Assembly: GCF_020523925.1 (NCBI RefSeq) | Contig: NZ_JAJAPW010000001.1 | Location: 310,001-374,000, forward strand | Reading direction: 5' to 3' | Origin: Neotamlana laminarinivorans | GTDB taxonomy: Bacteria; Bacteroidota; Bacteroidia; Flavobacteriales; Flavobacteriaceae | Length of the DNA: 64,000 nt | Part shown: positions 57,174 to 64,000 of the stretch, piece by piece | Numbering within the stretch: position 1 is the stretch's first letter | How the letters are laid out: each line of letters begins with the position of its first letter | The notes under the pieces: generated by a model | What the model saw: only the letters and a program-made list of their open reading frames with translations | Database searches by the model: none | Told to the model about the DNA's origin: nothing | Position numbers and translations under genes: made by a program

Positions 57174-57382
57174 TGCTGTTGCTTTATAACAAAAGTAGTA
57201 ACACTTTAATGTAAAAAGTATTAAACTTAAATTAAAAAAATAAGTTTATTTATAATGAGTTTAAAATCAAAAAATTAAAATATCGATTAAATGCACTTAA
57301 TTATATTTTTTTAACGATTTATTAAGAAAACTATACAATTACGTAATCAACTTTCGTTATCTATGAAATAAAATATTTAAAT

Positions 57383-58186
57383 ATGAGAAGAATTATTATT
57401 CCAATTATTGCTTTGTTAATGTTTAGTTGCGAAGAACAAGACCAAAATCAGTCTACAAATTCAGAAAATGCTATTGAAGCCTTAACTGAGTACGCTATTG
57501 TAAATAAAATATTTCAAGATACTGGTAATAATAGCGGAGATACCGTATTATCTGCAGAAAGTACGACAACAAATAAAAATTCTGGTTTAAAAACAGAAGC
57601 AGAAATTACTATAGAGCCTTTAGATTATGCAACATTTCCTAAAACCATTACTATAAATTATGGAGATGGAATAGTAGGACAAGATGGGGTTACAAGAAAA
57701 GGTGTTGTAACTATTGTGTCTACAAATTGGTATAGAGCAACTGGAAGTGAACATACTACTACATTTAATAATTTTTATCATAATGAGTATTTAGTTGAAG
57801 GTACACATTTTACCAAAAATTTAGGAGAAAATAGTGATGGAAATTTACAGTTTGAAGTTACTGTTACTGATGGGAAAATAACTGATACAGTTGGAGAAAC
57901 TATTAATTTTACAGAAGATGTATTACGAACTTGGATAGCTGGATCTACTACACCATTAAATATTTGGGATGATGAATATATGCTTGATGGTATACAGTCT
58001 GGTACAAGTACTAAAGGTGTAAATTATGAATTAACAATTGAAGAGTCGTTGCACTTTACTTTATTGCCAAGAAATATAGAATCAGGGATTTTAAATGTTG
58101 CTTTAGGAAGTTTTACCGACATTAAAATAAATTACGAAACATCTACCATTACTATATTAGGCGTTTCTTATCCTTTTGGAGATTAA
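57383..58186 (+). CDS. Hypothetical lipoprotein
   Basis: A 267-residue lipoprotein with a short signal peptide and lipobox LLMFSC (lipidated Cys ~16). A low-complexity Asn/Ser/Thr/Glu stretch follows. The rest is beta-rich and contains ITINYGDGIVGQDGVTRKG and a late DEYMLDGIQSG. This pattern recurs in Bacteroidota surface lipoproteins that I cannot name. No catalytic motif is seen. It stands alone on the plus strand after a 209-base AT-rich gap in which I see no convincing promoter. It ends at a hairpin shared with the second GAF kinase gene. Confidence 0.72.
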   Translation: MRRIIIPIIALLMFSCEEQDQNQSTNSENAIEALTEYAIVNKIFQDTGNNSGDTVLSAESTTTNKNSGLKTEAEITIEPLDYATFPKTITINYGDGIVGQDGVTRKGVVTIVSTNWYRATGSEHTTTFNNFYHNEYLVEGTHFTKNLGENSDGNLQFEVTVTDGKITDTVGETINFTEDVLRTWIAGSTTPLNIWDDEYMLDGIQSGTSTKGVNYELTIEESLHFTLLPRNIESGILNVALGSFTDIKINYETSTITILGVSYPFGD

Positions 58187-58192
58187 AATATT

Positions 58193-58223
58193 TAAGGGTT
58201 TGTAATGTGATTACAAGCCCTTA
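58193..58223. terminator. Hairpin between lipoprotein and GAF kinase copy 2
   Basis: TAAGGGTTTGTAAT at 58193-58206 pairs with ATTACAAGCCCTTA at 58210-58223 (one G-U pair, GTG loop), followed by a T-tract to 58230. It serves the lipoprotein gene on the plus strand and overlaps the stop codon of the kinase on the minus strand. Confidence 0.82.
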
Positions 58224-59429
58224 TTTTTTTATTGAAAATTTAAAAGTACAACCTTCACCTTGTTTAGATTTAACGTTTATATTTCCACCTAATTTTGACA
58301 CAAGTTTTTTTACAGTAGATAATCCAATACCATGGCCGCGTTGCCCAAAACGATCGGTTTCTTCAACTGTGGAAAATAGTTTAAAAATTTTCTTTTGCTT
58401 CTCTTCAGGAATTCCAATTCCGTTATCTGTAACAGAAATGTAATTATGTTTTTCATCTTCGGTATCTAAAAACACATCGATTACAGTTTCGGGCTTGTCG
58501 TTATATTTTAAACTGTTAGTAATTAAATTAAGTAAAATAAGCTCTAAAGCAGCACGGTTTGTAACAATATCAAAATCTTTTTCTGGTAAATTAATTCTAC
58601 AATTAACTTTAATATTTAAAATATCAATTACTTCTTCTAATAATTGATTAAAAGAAAAGCATTCCACATTTTTTTTATCAATGCTACTGTTTTCGTAATA
58701 ATTAAGGAGGTTGTTTATATAGCTACTTAACGATAACGAAGCATCTTTAATATTATTTAAATAGTTTGTGCCTTTTTCGTCAATACTTTTATTGTATTTC
58801 TTTTTTAATATATCTGTAGTTAAAATCATGTTAGCCAAAGGCATTTTCATGTCGTGTGCCACTTGAGACGCAAAACCTTTTAGCATTTTATTTTTTTTAA
58901 TCAGTTTGCGTTTAGCTTGTTTAAGCTTATGGTTACTTTTATTAAGTTCAATGAGTTTAACAACTTGTTTACCAAGTAATTTTAAGTTTTTGATTTGATC
59001 GTCGTTAAGATGATTTTCTTTATGGTCTATAACACATAAAGTACCTAATTTATGATTATTTTGATCTATCAAACAAACACCTGCGTAAAAAACAATAGGC
59101 TTGCTGCTTGCCTTAACATAAGGATGATTTATAAATTTTAAATTTTTCTTAGTGTTTTCAACAACATAAACATCTTCATCATTTGCAATAGCGTAACTAC
59201 AGAAGGATAAATTTCTTTCCGAGCTACAAATTGTCATGCCTTTAGCAGATTTAAACCAAACTTCATCTTCTTCTACAATAGAAATTAAAGCATTAGGCAT
59301 GTTAGTTATAGAACAAGCTAAGTTTGTAATTATATTAAAATTTTGGTCGTATTGGCTTCTATCTAACTTGTAGCTCTTCACAGCTAAAAGTCTTTCGGTC
59401 TCATTCTTTGGAATACTAGTTAGCTGCAT
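58221..59429 (-). CDS. GAF domain histidine kinase, copy 2
   Basis: A 402-residue paralogue of the kinase at 55139-56335, with the same order: GAF domain (SFCSYAIANDEDV, FYAGVCLIDQNN, LGTLCVID), H box (QVAHDMKMPLANM) and HATPase (NLITNSLKYND, DNGIGIPE, GHGIGLSTV). It has an extra Lys-rich linker before the H box. All catalytic motifs are intact and there is no membrane segment or receiver domain. It follows lolD by 63 bases in the same direction. A CAAAAATA at 59471-59478 lies 42 bases before the start and may be a reverse -7 element. Confidence 0.87.
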   Translation of the reverse strand: MQLTSIPKNETERLLAVKSYKLDRSQYDQNFNIITNLACSITNMPNALISIVEEDEVWFKSAKGMTICSSERNLSFCSYAIANDEDVYVVENTKKNLKFINHPYVKASSKPIVFYAGVCLIDQNNHKLGTLCVIDHKENHLNDDQIKNLKLLGKQVVKLIELNKSNHKLKQAKRKLIKKNKMLKGFASQVAHDMKMPLANMILTTDILKKKYNKSIDEKGTNYLNNIKDASLSLSSYINNLLNYYENSSIDKKNVECFSFNQLLEEVIDILNIKVNCRINLPEKDFDIVTNRAALELILLNLITNSLKYNDKPETVIDVFLDTEDEKHNYISVTDNGIGIPEEKQKKIFKLFSTVEETDRFGQRGHGIGLSTVKKLVSKLGGNINVKSKQGEGCTFKFSIKK

Positions 59430-59492
59430 CGTTAAGGTTTTGTGTTCAACTAAAATACAAAAATTTTAAACAAAAATATGTGTTATGTTTAA

Positions 59493-60152
59493 TTAAATTA
59501 TTTTTCCATCTACCATGGTAAGTTTTCTGTCAGCCATATCTGCCAATTCGCTATTATGTGTTACAATAACAAATGTTTGTCCAAATTCGTCTCGAAGTTT
59601 AAAAAATAAATTGTGTAAGTTTTCGGCCGATTCGCTATCTAAATTACCTGAAGGTTCATCAGCAAAAATAAGAGCCGGATTGTTAATTAATGCTCTAGCC
59701 ACAGCCACACGTTGTTGCTCACCTCCTGAAAGTGCATTGGGCTTATGATTATAACGTTCTGATAATCCTAAAAAATCTAAAAGTTCTTTGGCTCTTTTTT
59801 CGGCACTCTCTTTATTAGTACCTTTAATAAATGCAGGTAAACAAACATTTTCTAAAGCTGTAAATTCGGGTAATAGTTGGTGAAATTGAAAAATAAAACC
59901 AATATTTTCGTTTCTAAATTTGGCAAGCGCTTTATCGTTAAGTTTATTAACAAGGTTATTGTTTATTTTAAGTTGATAATTTGCATTATCCGAGGCTTTA
60001 TCTAGAGTGCCTAAAATTTGTAATAATGTTGTTTTTCCTGCGCCAGAAGCACCAACTATAGATATAATTTCACCTTGCTTAATACTTAAATCTACACCTT
60101 TTAGTACGTGTAAATCGGAGTAATATTTATGAATGTTTTTAGCTTCAATCAT
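59493..60152 (-). CDS. lolD: LolD-type ABC transporter ATP-binding protein
   Basis: A 219-residue ABC ATPase of the LolD/MacB-like group. It has Walker [10 protein letters not shown] (34-42), signature LSGGEQQR (141-148), Walker B LIFADEP (161-167) and the switch His in VTHNSELAD. LolD powers extraction of lipoproteins from the inner membrane to LolA. No lolC/E permease genes are in the window, so the assignment rests on sequence class; the related MacB/FtsE class is an alternative. It is divergent from folE across 143 AT-rich bases. Confidence 0.83.
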   Translation of the reverse strand: MIEAKNIHKYYSDLHVLKGVDLSIKQGEIISIVGASGAGKTTLLQILGTLDKASDNANYQLKINNNLVNKLNDKALAKFRNENIGFIFQFHQLLPEFTALENVCLPAFIKGTNKESAEKRAKELLDFLGLSERYNHKPNALSGGEQQRVAVARALINNPALIFADEPSGNLDSESAENLHNLFFKLRDEFGQTFVIVTHNSELADMADRKLTMVDGKII

Positions 60153-60295
60153 TAATCAAAAATAATAAGCGTGAAATTACTACTTTATGGGGTTTTGCAC
60201 AATTATAGTACACTTTTCTTTTAAATTTAATGTTTTCTGCAAACTAATATTTTATTAACACTGTATTTATACTTATTTTTATTAAAAAAACAATA

Positions 60296-60883
60296 ATGCC
60301 ATACAACAAGTTTGAAGAATACAATATGCAAGTAACCGATGATGTTAAAACCCGTTACAAGCATATAATAAATGATTTAGGAGAAGACACACAGCGCGAA
60401 GGCTTATTAAAAACCCCAGAACGTGCGGCTAAAGCTATGCAATTTTTAACTCAAGGCTACGACCAAGACCCAGTAGAAATATTAAAAGGCGCCATGTTTA
60501 AGGAGTCTTATAACGAAATGGTTATTGTAAAAGATATTGAGCTATATTCTTTATGCGAGCACCATATTTTACCTTTTTTTGGAAAAGCACATATTGCATA
60601 TATACCAAATGGCCATATTGTTGGGCTTAGTAAATTACCAAGAATTGTTGATGTTTTTGCACGACGTTTACAAGTACAAGAACGTTTAACCGAGCAAATT
60701 CTAGATTGTATTAACGATACTTTACAACCTCAAGGTGTAGCAGTGGTAATTGAAGCTGCCCATATGTGTATGATGATGCGCGGAGTACAAAAACAAAACT
60801 CAACAACCACAACTTCTGGTTTTCGTGGTCAATTCGAAAAAATTGAAACACGAAACGAGTTTTTAAAACTCATTGGAAAATAA
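60296..60883 (+). CDS. folE: GTP cyclohydrolase I
   Basis: A 195-residue enzyme converting GTP to 7,8-dihydroneopterin triphosphate for folate or related pterins. Zinc ligands Cys87 and His90 ([12 protein letters not shown]) and Cys158 ([10 protein letters not shown]) are present, with the neighbouring catalytic His89. Motif [23 protein letters not shown] is standard. Length fits the short bacterial FolE type. It starts 143 bases from divergent lolD, and a small membrane protein gene follows 52 bases downstream. Confidence 0.95.
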   Translation: MPYNKFEEYNMQVTDDVKTRYKHIINDLGEDTQREGLLKTPERAAKAMQFLTQGYDQDPVEILKGAMFKESYNEMVIVKDIELYSLCEHHILPFFGKAHIAYIPNGHIVGLSKLPRIVDVFARRLQVQERLTEQILDCINDTLQPQGVAVVIEAAHMCMMMRGVQKQNSTTTTSGFRGQFEKIETRNEFLKLIGK

Positions 60884-60935
60884 TTGTTTAAAACGGTACA
60901 CTTCTTGTTTATAGTATGTTATTAAATTTTATTAA

Positions 60936-61199
60936 ATGAAAGATAAATACAAAAAACTATTAATAGGCCTAGTTCTAGATGCTCTGGGTTATGTATCGTT
61001 TGTAATCCCTGGAGTTGGCGAATTTTCTGATATTATTTGGGCACCAGTTTCTGGTTGGTTAATGACGAAGCTTTACAAAGGTAAACCAGGAAAAATAGCA
61101 GGTTTAATTTCTGTAGTTGAAGAGGCTTTACCAGGTTTTGATGTTATACCAACATTTACGTTAATGTGGATTTACACCTATGTGTTTAACAAAAAATAA
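60936..61199 (+). CDS. Small conserved membrane protein
   Basis: An 87-residue protein with hydrophobic segments near 8-26 and 65-84 and a Gly/Pro-rich middle (VIPGVGEFSDIIWAPVSGWL). A Lys-rich segment (TKLYKGKPGK) follows, then FDVIPTFTLMWIYTYVF. It resembles short conserved flavobacterial membrane proteins without an assigned role. It lies between folE and the plant-GH3-like gene, all on the plus strand, but the intergenic gaps (52 and 68 bases) leave co-transcription open. Confidence 0.7.
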   Translation: MKDKYKKLLIGLVLDALGYVSFVIPGVGEFSDIIWAPVSGWLMTKLYKGKPGKIAGLISVVEEALPGFDVIPTFTLMWIYTYVFNKK

Positions 61200-61267
61200 G
61201 CATATATTTAACATTTATTAAACTCTCGTTGATTGCCAATTTATGTAAATTAAAAGAAAAAATATAA

Positions 61268-62794
61268 ATGGCAATATTAGGTAGTATAATTAAAGGAATA
61301 ATAGATTTACAAGGCGTTTTTTCTTCAGAAGTAAATCATATTGAAGCTCAACAAACGGTTTTAAAAGATTTATTAAATAAAGCAAAAAATACACAGTTTG
61401 GTAAACACTATAATTTTGAAGCTATTTTAAATGCTGATAATATAGAGAAAGCTTTCGCTGATGCTGTTCCTTATTTCGATTATGACCAAATTAACGATGC
61501 ATGGTGGCATAAATTACATGAAGGTGAAACCGATGTAACTTGGCCCGGAGAGTTATCATATTTTGCCTTAAGTTCTGGTACCACAGGAAAAACTAGTAAA
61601 CGTATTCCTGTAACTGACGACATGGTTGATGCCATTAGAAGTTCAGGAATAAAACAAGTATTATCTTTAAATAACTTCGATTTTCCAGCAGATTTTTTTG
61701 AAAAAGAAATTATGATGCTTGGTAGCTCTACCGATTTAGAAGAGAACAATGAATTTCTTGAAGGTGAAATTAGCGGAATAAGCGCAAGTAACATTCCGTT
61801 TTGGTTTAAAGGTTACTACAAACCTGGAGAAAACATTGCCAAAATTGACGATTGGGATGATCGCGTTCAGCGTATAGCAGAACGTGCTAAAGATTGGGAT
61901 ATTGGCGCGTTAAGTGGTATCCCGTCTTGGATTGAGTTAATGCTTCAAAAAGTAATAGATTATCATAATTTAAATAACATTCACGAAATCTGGCCCAATT
62001 TAACCGTTTATACTTCTGGTGGTGTTGCTTTTGGGCCTTACGAAAAAAGTTTTCATGCCTTAATGGGAAAACCTGTTACGGTTATAGATACTTACTTAGC
62101 TTCCGAAGGTTATATGGCTACACAAGTGCGTCCAGAAACCGATGCGATGCAATTAAATACAGAACAAGGTATTTACTTTGAGTTTGTACCGTTTAAACCA
62201 GAATACATAAATCCAGACGGTTCTTTATCTCAAGATGCGCCAGTGGTTACTTTAAGTGATGTAGAATTAAATCAAGATTATGTTTTAATAATTAGTACTG
62301 TTAGTGGTGCATGGCGCTATTTAATTGGCGATACAATTGAATTTACTGATGTTGAGCGTGCAGAAATTAAAATTACTGGTAGAACAAAATTCTTTTTAAA
62401 TACTGTTGGGTCTCAACTCTCAGTTAATAAAATGGATGCAGCTATGAAAGGTTTAGAAGCGCATTTTAAAACAAAAATTACAGAGTACACTATATGTGCC
62501 AAAAGGGGAGAAGATGACGAATTTTATCATTTTTGGTACATAGGAGCAGATAATGAAAATTTAAATGAAGATGAAGTGGCAGAAGCTTTAGATAATTTAC
62601 TAAAAGAAGCTAATAAAAACTACAAAGTAGCCAGAAGTAAAGCATTGCATGGTGTTAAAGTAAAAATTATAAATCCTGAAATGTTTCATGAGTGGAATGC
62701 CGAAAACAAGAAGAAAGGTGGCCAAGTAAAAATGGAACGCGTAATGGGTGAAGATAAATTTGAAACTTGGGAAAATTTTATCGAGAAAAATTAA
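61268..62794 (+). CDS. GH3 auxin-responsive promoter family protein (acyl-amide synthetase-like)
   Basis: A 508-residue adenylating-superfamily protein of the plant GH3 type. The nucleotide-binding loop is LSSGTTGKTSKRIPVT (~95-110); GISGTSGTS-like segments are replaced by ALSGIPSWIELML, and the mid-motif reads IDTYLASEGYMA. The C-terminal cap (KITGRTKFFLNTVGSQLSVNKMD) is present. Plant members conjugate amino acids to acyl acids; bacterial substrates are mostly unknown. It ends at a TTAA that also contains the stop of the convergent gene. Confidence 0.85.
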   Translation: MAILGSIIKGIIDLQGVFSSEVNHIEAQQTVLKDLLNKAKNTQFGKHYNFEAILNADNIEKAFADAVPYFDYDQINDAWWHKLHEGETDVTWPGELSYFALSSGTTGKTSKRIPVTDDMVDAIRSSGIKQVLSLNNFDFPADFFEKEIMMLGSSTDLEENNEFLEGEISGISASNIPFWFKGYYKPGENIAKIDDWDDRVQRIAERAKDWDIGALSGIPSWIELMLQKVIDYHNLNNIHEIWPNLTVYTSGGVAFGPYEKSFHALMGKPVTVIDTYLASEGYMATQVRPETDAMQLNTEQGIYFEFVPFKPEYINPDGSLSQDAPVVTLSDVELNQDYVLIISTVSGAWRYLIGDTIEFTDVERAEIKITGRTKFFLNTVGSQLSVNKMDAAMKGLEAHFKTKITEYTICAKRGEDDEFYHFWYIGADNENLNEDEVAEALDNLLKEANKNYKVARSKALHGVKVKIINPEMFHEWNAENKKKGGQVKMERVMGEDKFETWENFIEKN

Positions 62795-64000
62795 TTTGAG
62801 ATTCGTTTTATAACACCAATTGCCCAATCGTTAATTCTATGGCCAAAACATTCTAAAATTGCATCTACGCCAACAACACTGCCTTTGGCAAGTCTCCCTA
62901 AAACAGATAGATTAATTGGTTTAGATGTGTTTTTAGATATTACAGTACCATCTATATTTGTGTGAATTCCTAGTTTGGAGTGTATAGGTTGTATTAAATC
63001 GTTCCTTAATAAGTTTTTTATAGCTAAGGTGGTAACCTCGTTAATTTTTGGAGAGCTTAAAACACTATTTATTAAAACATTAATGGTTATAGAATCTGTT
63101 TGTTTTGTGAAAATAAGTTCATTTTTTTCTATTGATATTTTAGGATTATCACAGAATTGAAACGACACGATATTGCTTCTATGCAAAGCTAAAAGTTGTT
63201 GCATACTTTGTACAGGAGGCCCGTAGGAATATCGCTTTAATGTTTCATCTAATAAAATAACCGAAGCTATTACTTCTTCCGATATTTCGGCATGCGAAAA
63301 TGTTTTATACAAAATAGGTTGGCAATGTTTCCAAACTTGCCCAACACAATAATCTAAAGATATAGCTCGCTGGCTACAAGCCATTTCAACAAAATTTGAA
63401 ATAATTAATTCTGGTTTATTATCTGTGCTTTCAATCAATTCATGGTTATGTTTTTGATTATCTAACCAATGAATAATACACGTTTTAATACTGTCAATAT
63501 CATTAATTTCAGGAGCATATCGATTTTCTATTTTTAAATACACTTCAGTTGCAATATCTGCAATTGTTTGTTTTAAAAAATAGTTATCGTTTACAGATAA
63601 AGATTTATTTGCTGCGGCTTGCGTTTTGTTTTTAAAATAGTCTGCTTGTTTTTCATTTATTTCAAATAATTTATCAATAGTTTCATTTAGTGGTTTTGGT
63701 GCTATTATTAAGCCATCAAGTGAATATAAAACTATTTTTTTTGGTACTTTAGGCGACGTAGAAAAGTTACATTTTAAAGTATTGTTGTCTTCAATTTTAA
63801 AATAACCACCTCTTGCCACGGTTAAGGCTCTCATAGCATCTAACATTGCTAACCCCATCCCACGTATGGCTACATTATCAGTCTTTTTTATGTCATGAGA
63901 ATCTATAATATTTTTAATGGGATATGTTTCAGAAAAACATTTAAAAGTAGAAGAAGGTAATTGGGTTTCATACTCTAAAATATCAGCATCAATTTTAGTT
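62791..64000 (-). CDS. FAD/NAD(P)-binding (NAD_binding_9-type) protein, partial
   Basis: The frame remains open past an internal ATG at 63858 up to the window edge, so the true 5' end lies beyond 64000; about 402 C-terminal residues are visible. VAIRGMGLAMLDAMRALT is the Rossmann-associated segment typical of NAD_binding_9 FAD-dependent proteins. The C-terminal LSVLGRLAKGSVVGVDAI is also conserved in that group. The N-terminal GxGxxG is outside the window. The family is thought to include oxidoreductases and hydroxylase-like enzymes; no substrate is suggested. It shares the TTAA stop region with the convergent GH3-like gene. Confidence 0.72.
   Translation of the reverse strand, partial: TKIDADILEYETQLPSSTFKCFSETYPIKNIIDSHDIKKTDNVAIRGMGLAMLDAMRALTVARGGYFKIEDNNTLKCNFSTSPKVPKKIVLYSLDGLIIAPKPLNETIDKLFEINEKQADYFKNKTQAAANKSLSVNDNYFLKQTIADIATEVYLKIENRYAPEINDIDSIKTCIIHWLDNQKHNHELIESTDNKPELIISNFVEMACSQRAISLDYCVGQVWKHCQPILYKTFSHAEISEEVIASVILLDETLKRYSYGPPVQSMQQLLALHRSNIVSFQFCDNPKISIEKNELIFTKQTDSITINVLINSVLSSPKINEVTTLAIKNLLRNDLIQPIHSKLGIHTNIDGTVISKNTSKPINLSVLGRLAKGSVVGVDAILECFGHRINDWAIGVIKRISN

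Noticed and set aside
60157-60164. CAAAAATA as a reverse -7 element for lolD
   Set aside because: Only 5 bases from the start codon, too close for a leader with a usable ribosome site.
1-64000. tRNA genes, rRNA, CRISPR arrays, insertion sequences or prophage
   Set aside because: I looked in all intergenic gaps for cloverleaf, repeat-spacer and terminal-repeat patterns and for transposase-like proteins and found none.

Overview
The window looks like a chromosomal stretch from a marine member of the Flavobacteriaceae (Bacteroidota). Base composition is strongly A+T-rich. The near-consensus promoter upstream of the alginate lyase has the Bacteroidota -33/-7 form (TTTTG, 19 bases, TACTTTTG). Gene content fits as well: BshA, DUF349, YtxH and DUF4870 proteins, an LptD/OstA pair, M61 and S10 peptidases, and an alginate lyase lipoprotein. 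I found no tRNA, rRNA, CRISPR array, insertion sequence, integrase or phage gene. Coding density is high, and no stretch over about 300 bases lacks a gene.

Layout. 1-6936 (+) holds the 3' part of an alpha-2-macroglobulin gene, pbpC and aconitase. 7049-8307 (-) holds a YtxH protein and a secreted jelly-roll protein around a structured, relatively GC-rich intergenic element. mazG (+) follows. 9452-19066 (-) is a long co-directional run, read in order as OstA-like protein, class III aminotransferase, TPR protein, two tandem DUF368 membrane proteins, aroE and a DUF349 protein. 19315-21039 (+) is a three-domain alginate lyase lipoprotein with its own promoter. 21107-27906 (-) is a three-gene transglutaminase / ATP-grasp / alpha-E operon of unknown product. 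28045-30118 (-) holds a KDG kinase and GMP reductase. 30245-31663 (+) is a hybrid kinase-like protein whose phospho-acceptor His is replaced by Tyr. 31653-34796 (-) holds RidA and LptD. 34960-40734 (+) holds an amidase, an MCE/MlaD protein, and a split heterodisulfide-reductase-like Fe-S pair with two small secreted proteins between the halves. 40820-46259 (+) holds serB, a GH3/serine-hydrolase fusion and bshA. 46265-51489 (-) holds an esterase, a DUF4870 protein, a dihydroorotase-like pseudoenzyme, a BatA-like protein and a GT2 protein. 51591-53486 (+) is an M61 peptidase. 53599-57173 (-) holds an S10 peptidase, a GAF histidine kinase and a TIGR02757 protein. 57383-58186 (+) is a lipoprotein. 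58221-60152 (-) holds a second GAF kinase and LolD. 60296-62794 (+) holds folE, a small membrane protein and a plant-GH3-like protein. 62791-64000 (-) is a truncated FAD/NAD(P)-binding protein.

Themes. Envelope biogenesis dominates: PbpC, amidase, OstA/LptD, MlaD, LolD, DUF368 candidates for undecaprenyl-phosphate recycling, and a NagZ-like fusion. Algal polysaccharide use is suggested by the PL7 lyase and the KDG kinase about 7 kb away. The candidates most worth pursuing are the transglutaminase/ATP-grasp operon, the Tyr-for-His kinase, the Fe-S/MCE operon and the structured intergenic element. Several start codons were moved from the longest frame. TTG starts are inferred for mlaD, the aminotransferase, the TIGR02757 gene and probably lptD.
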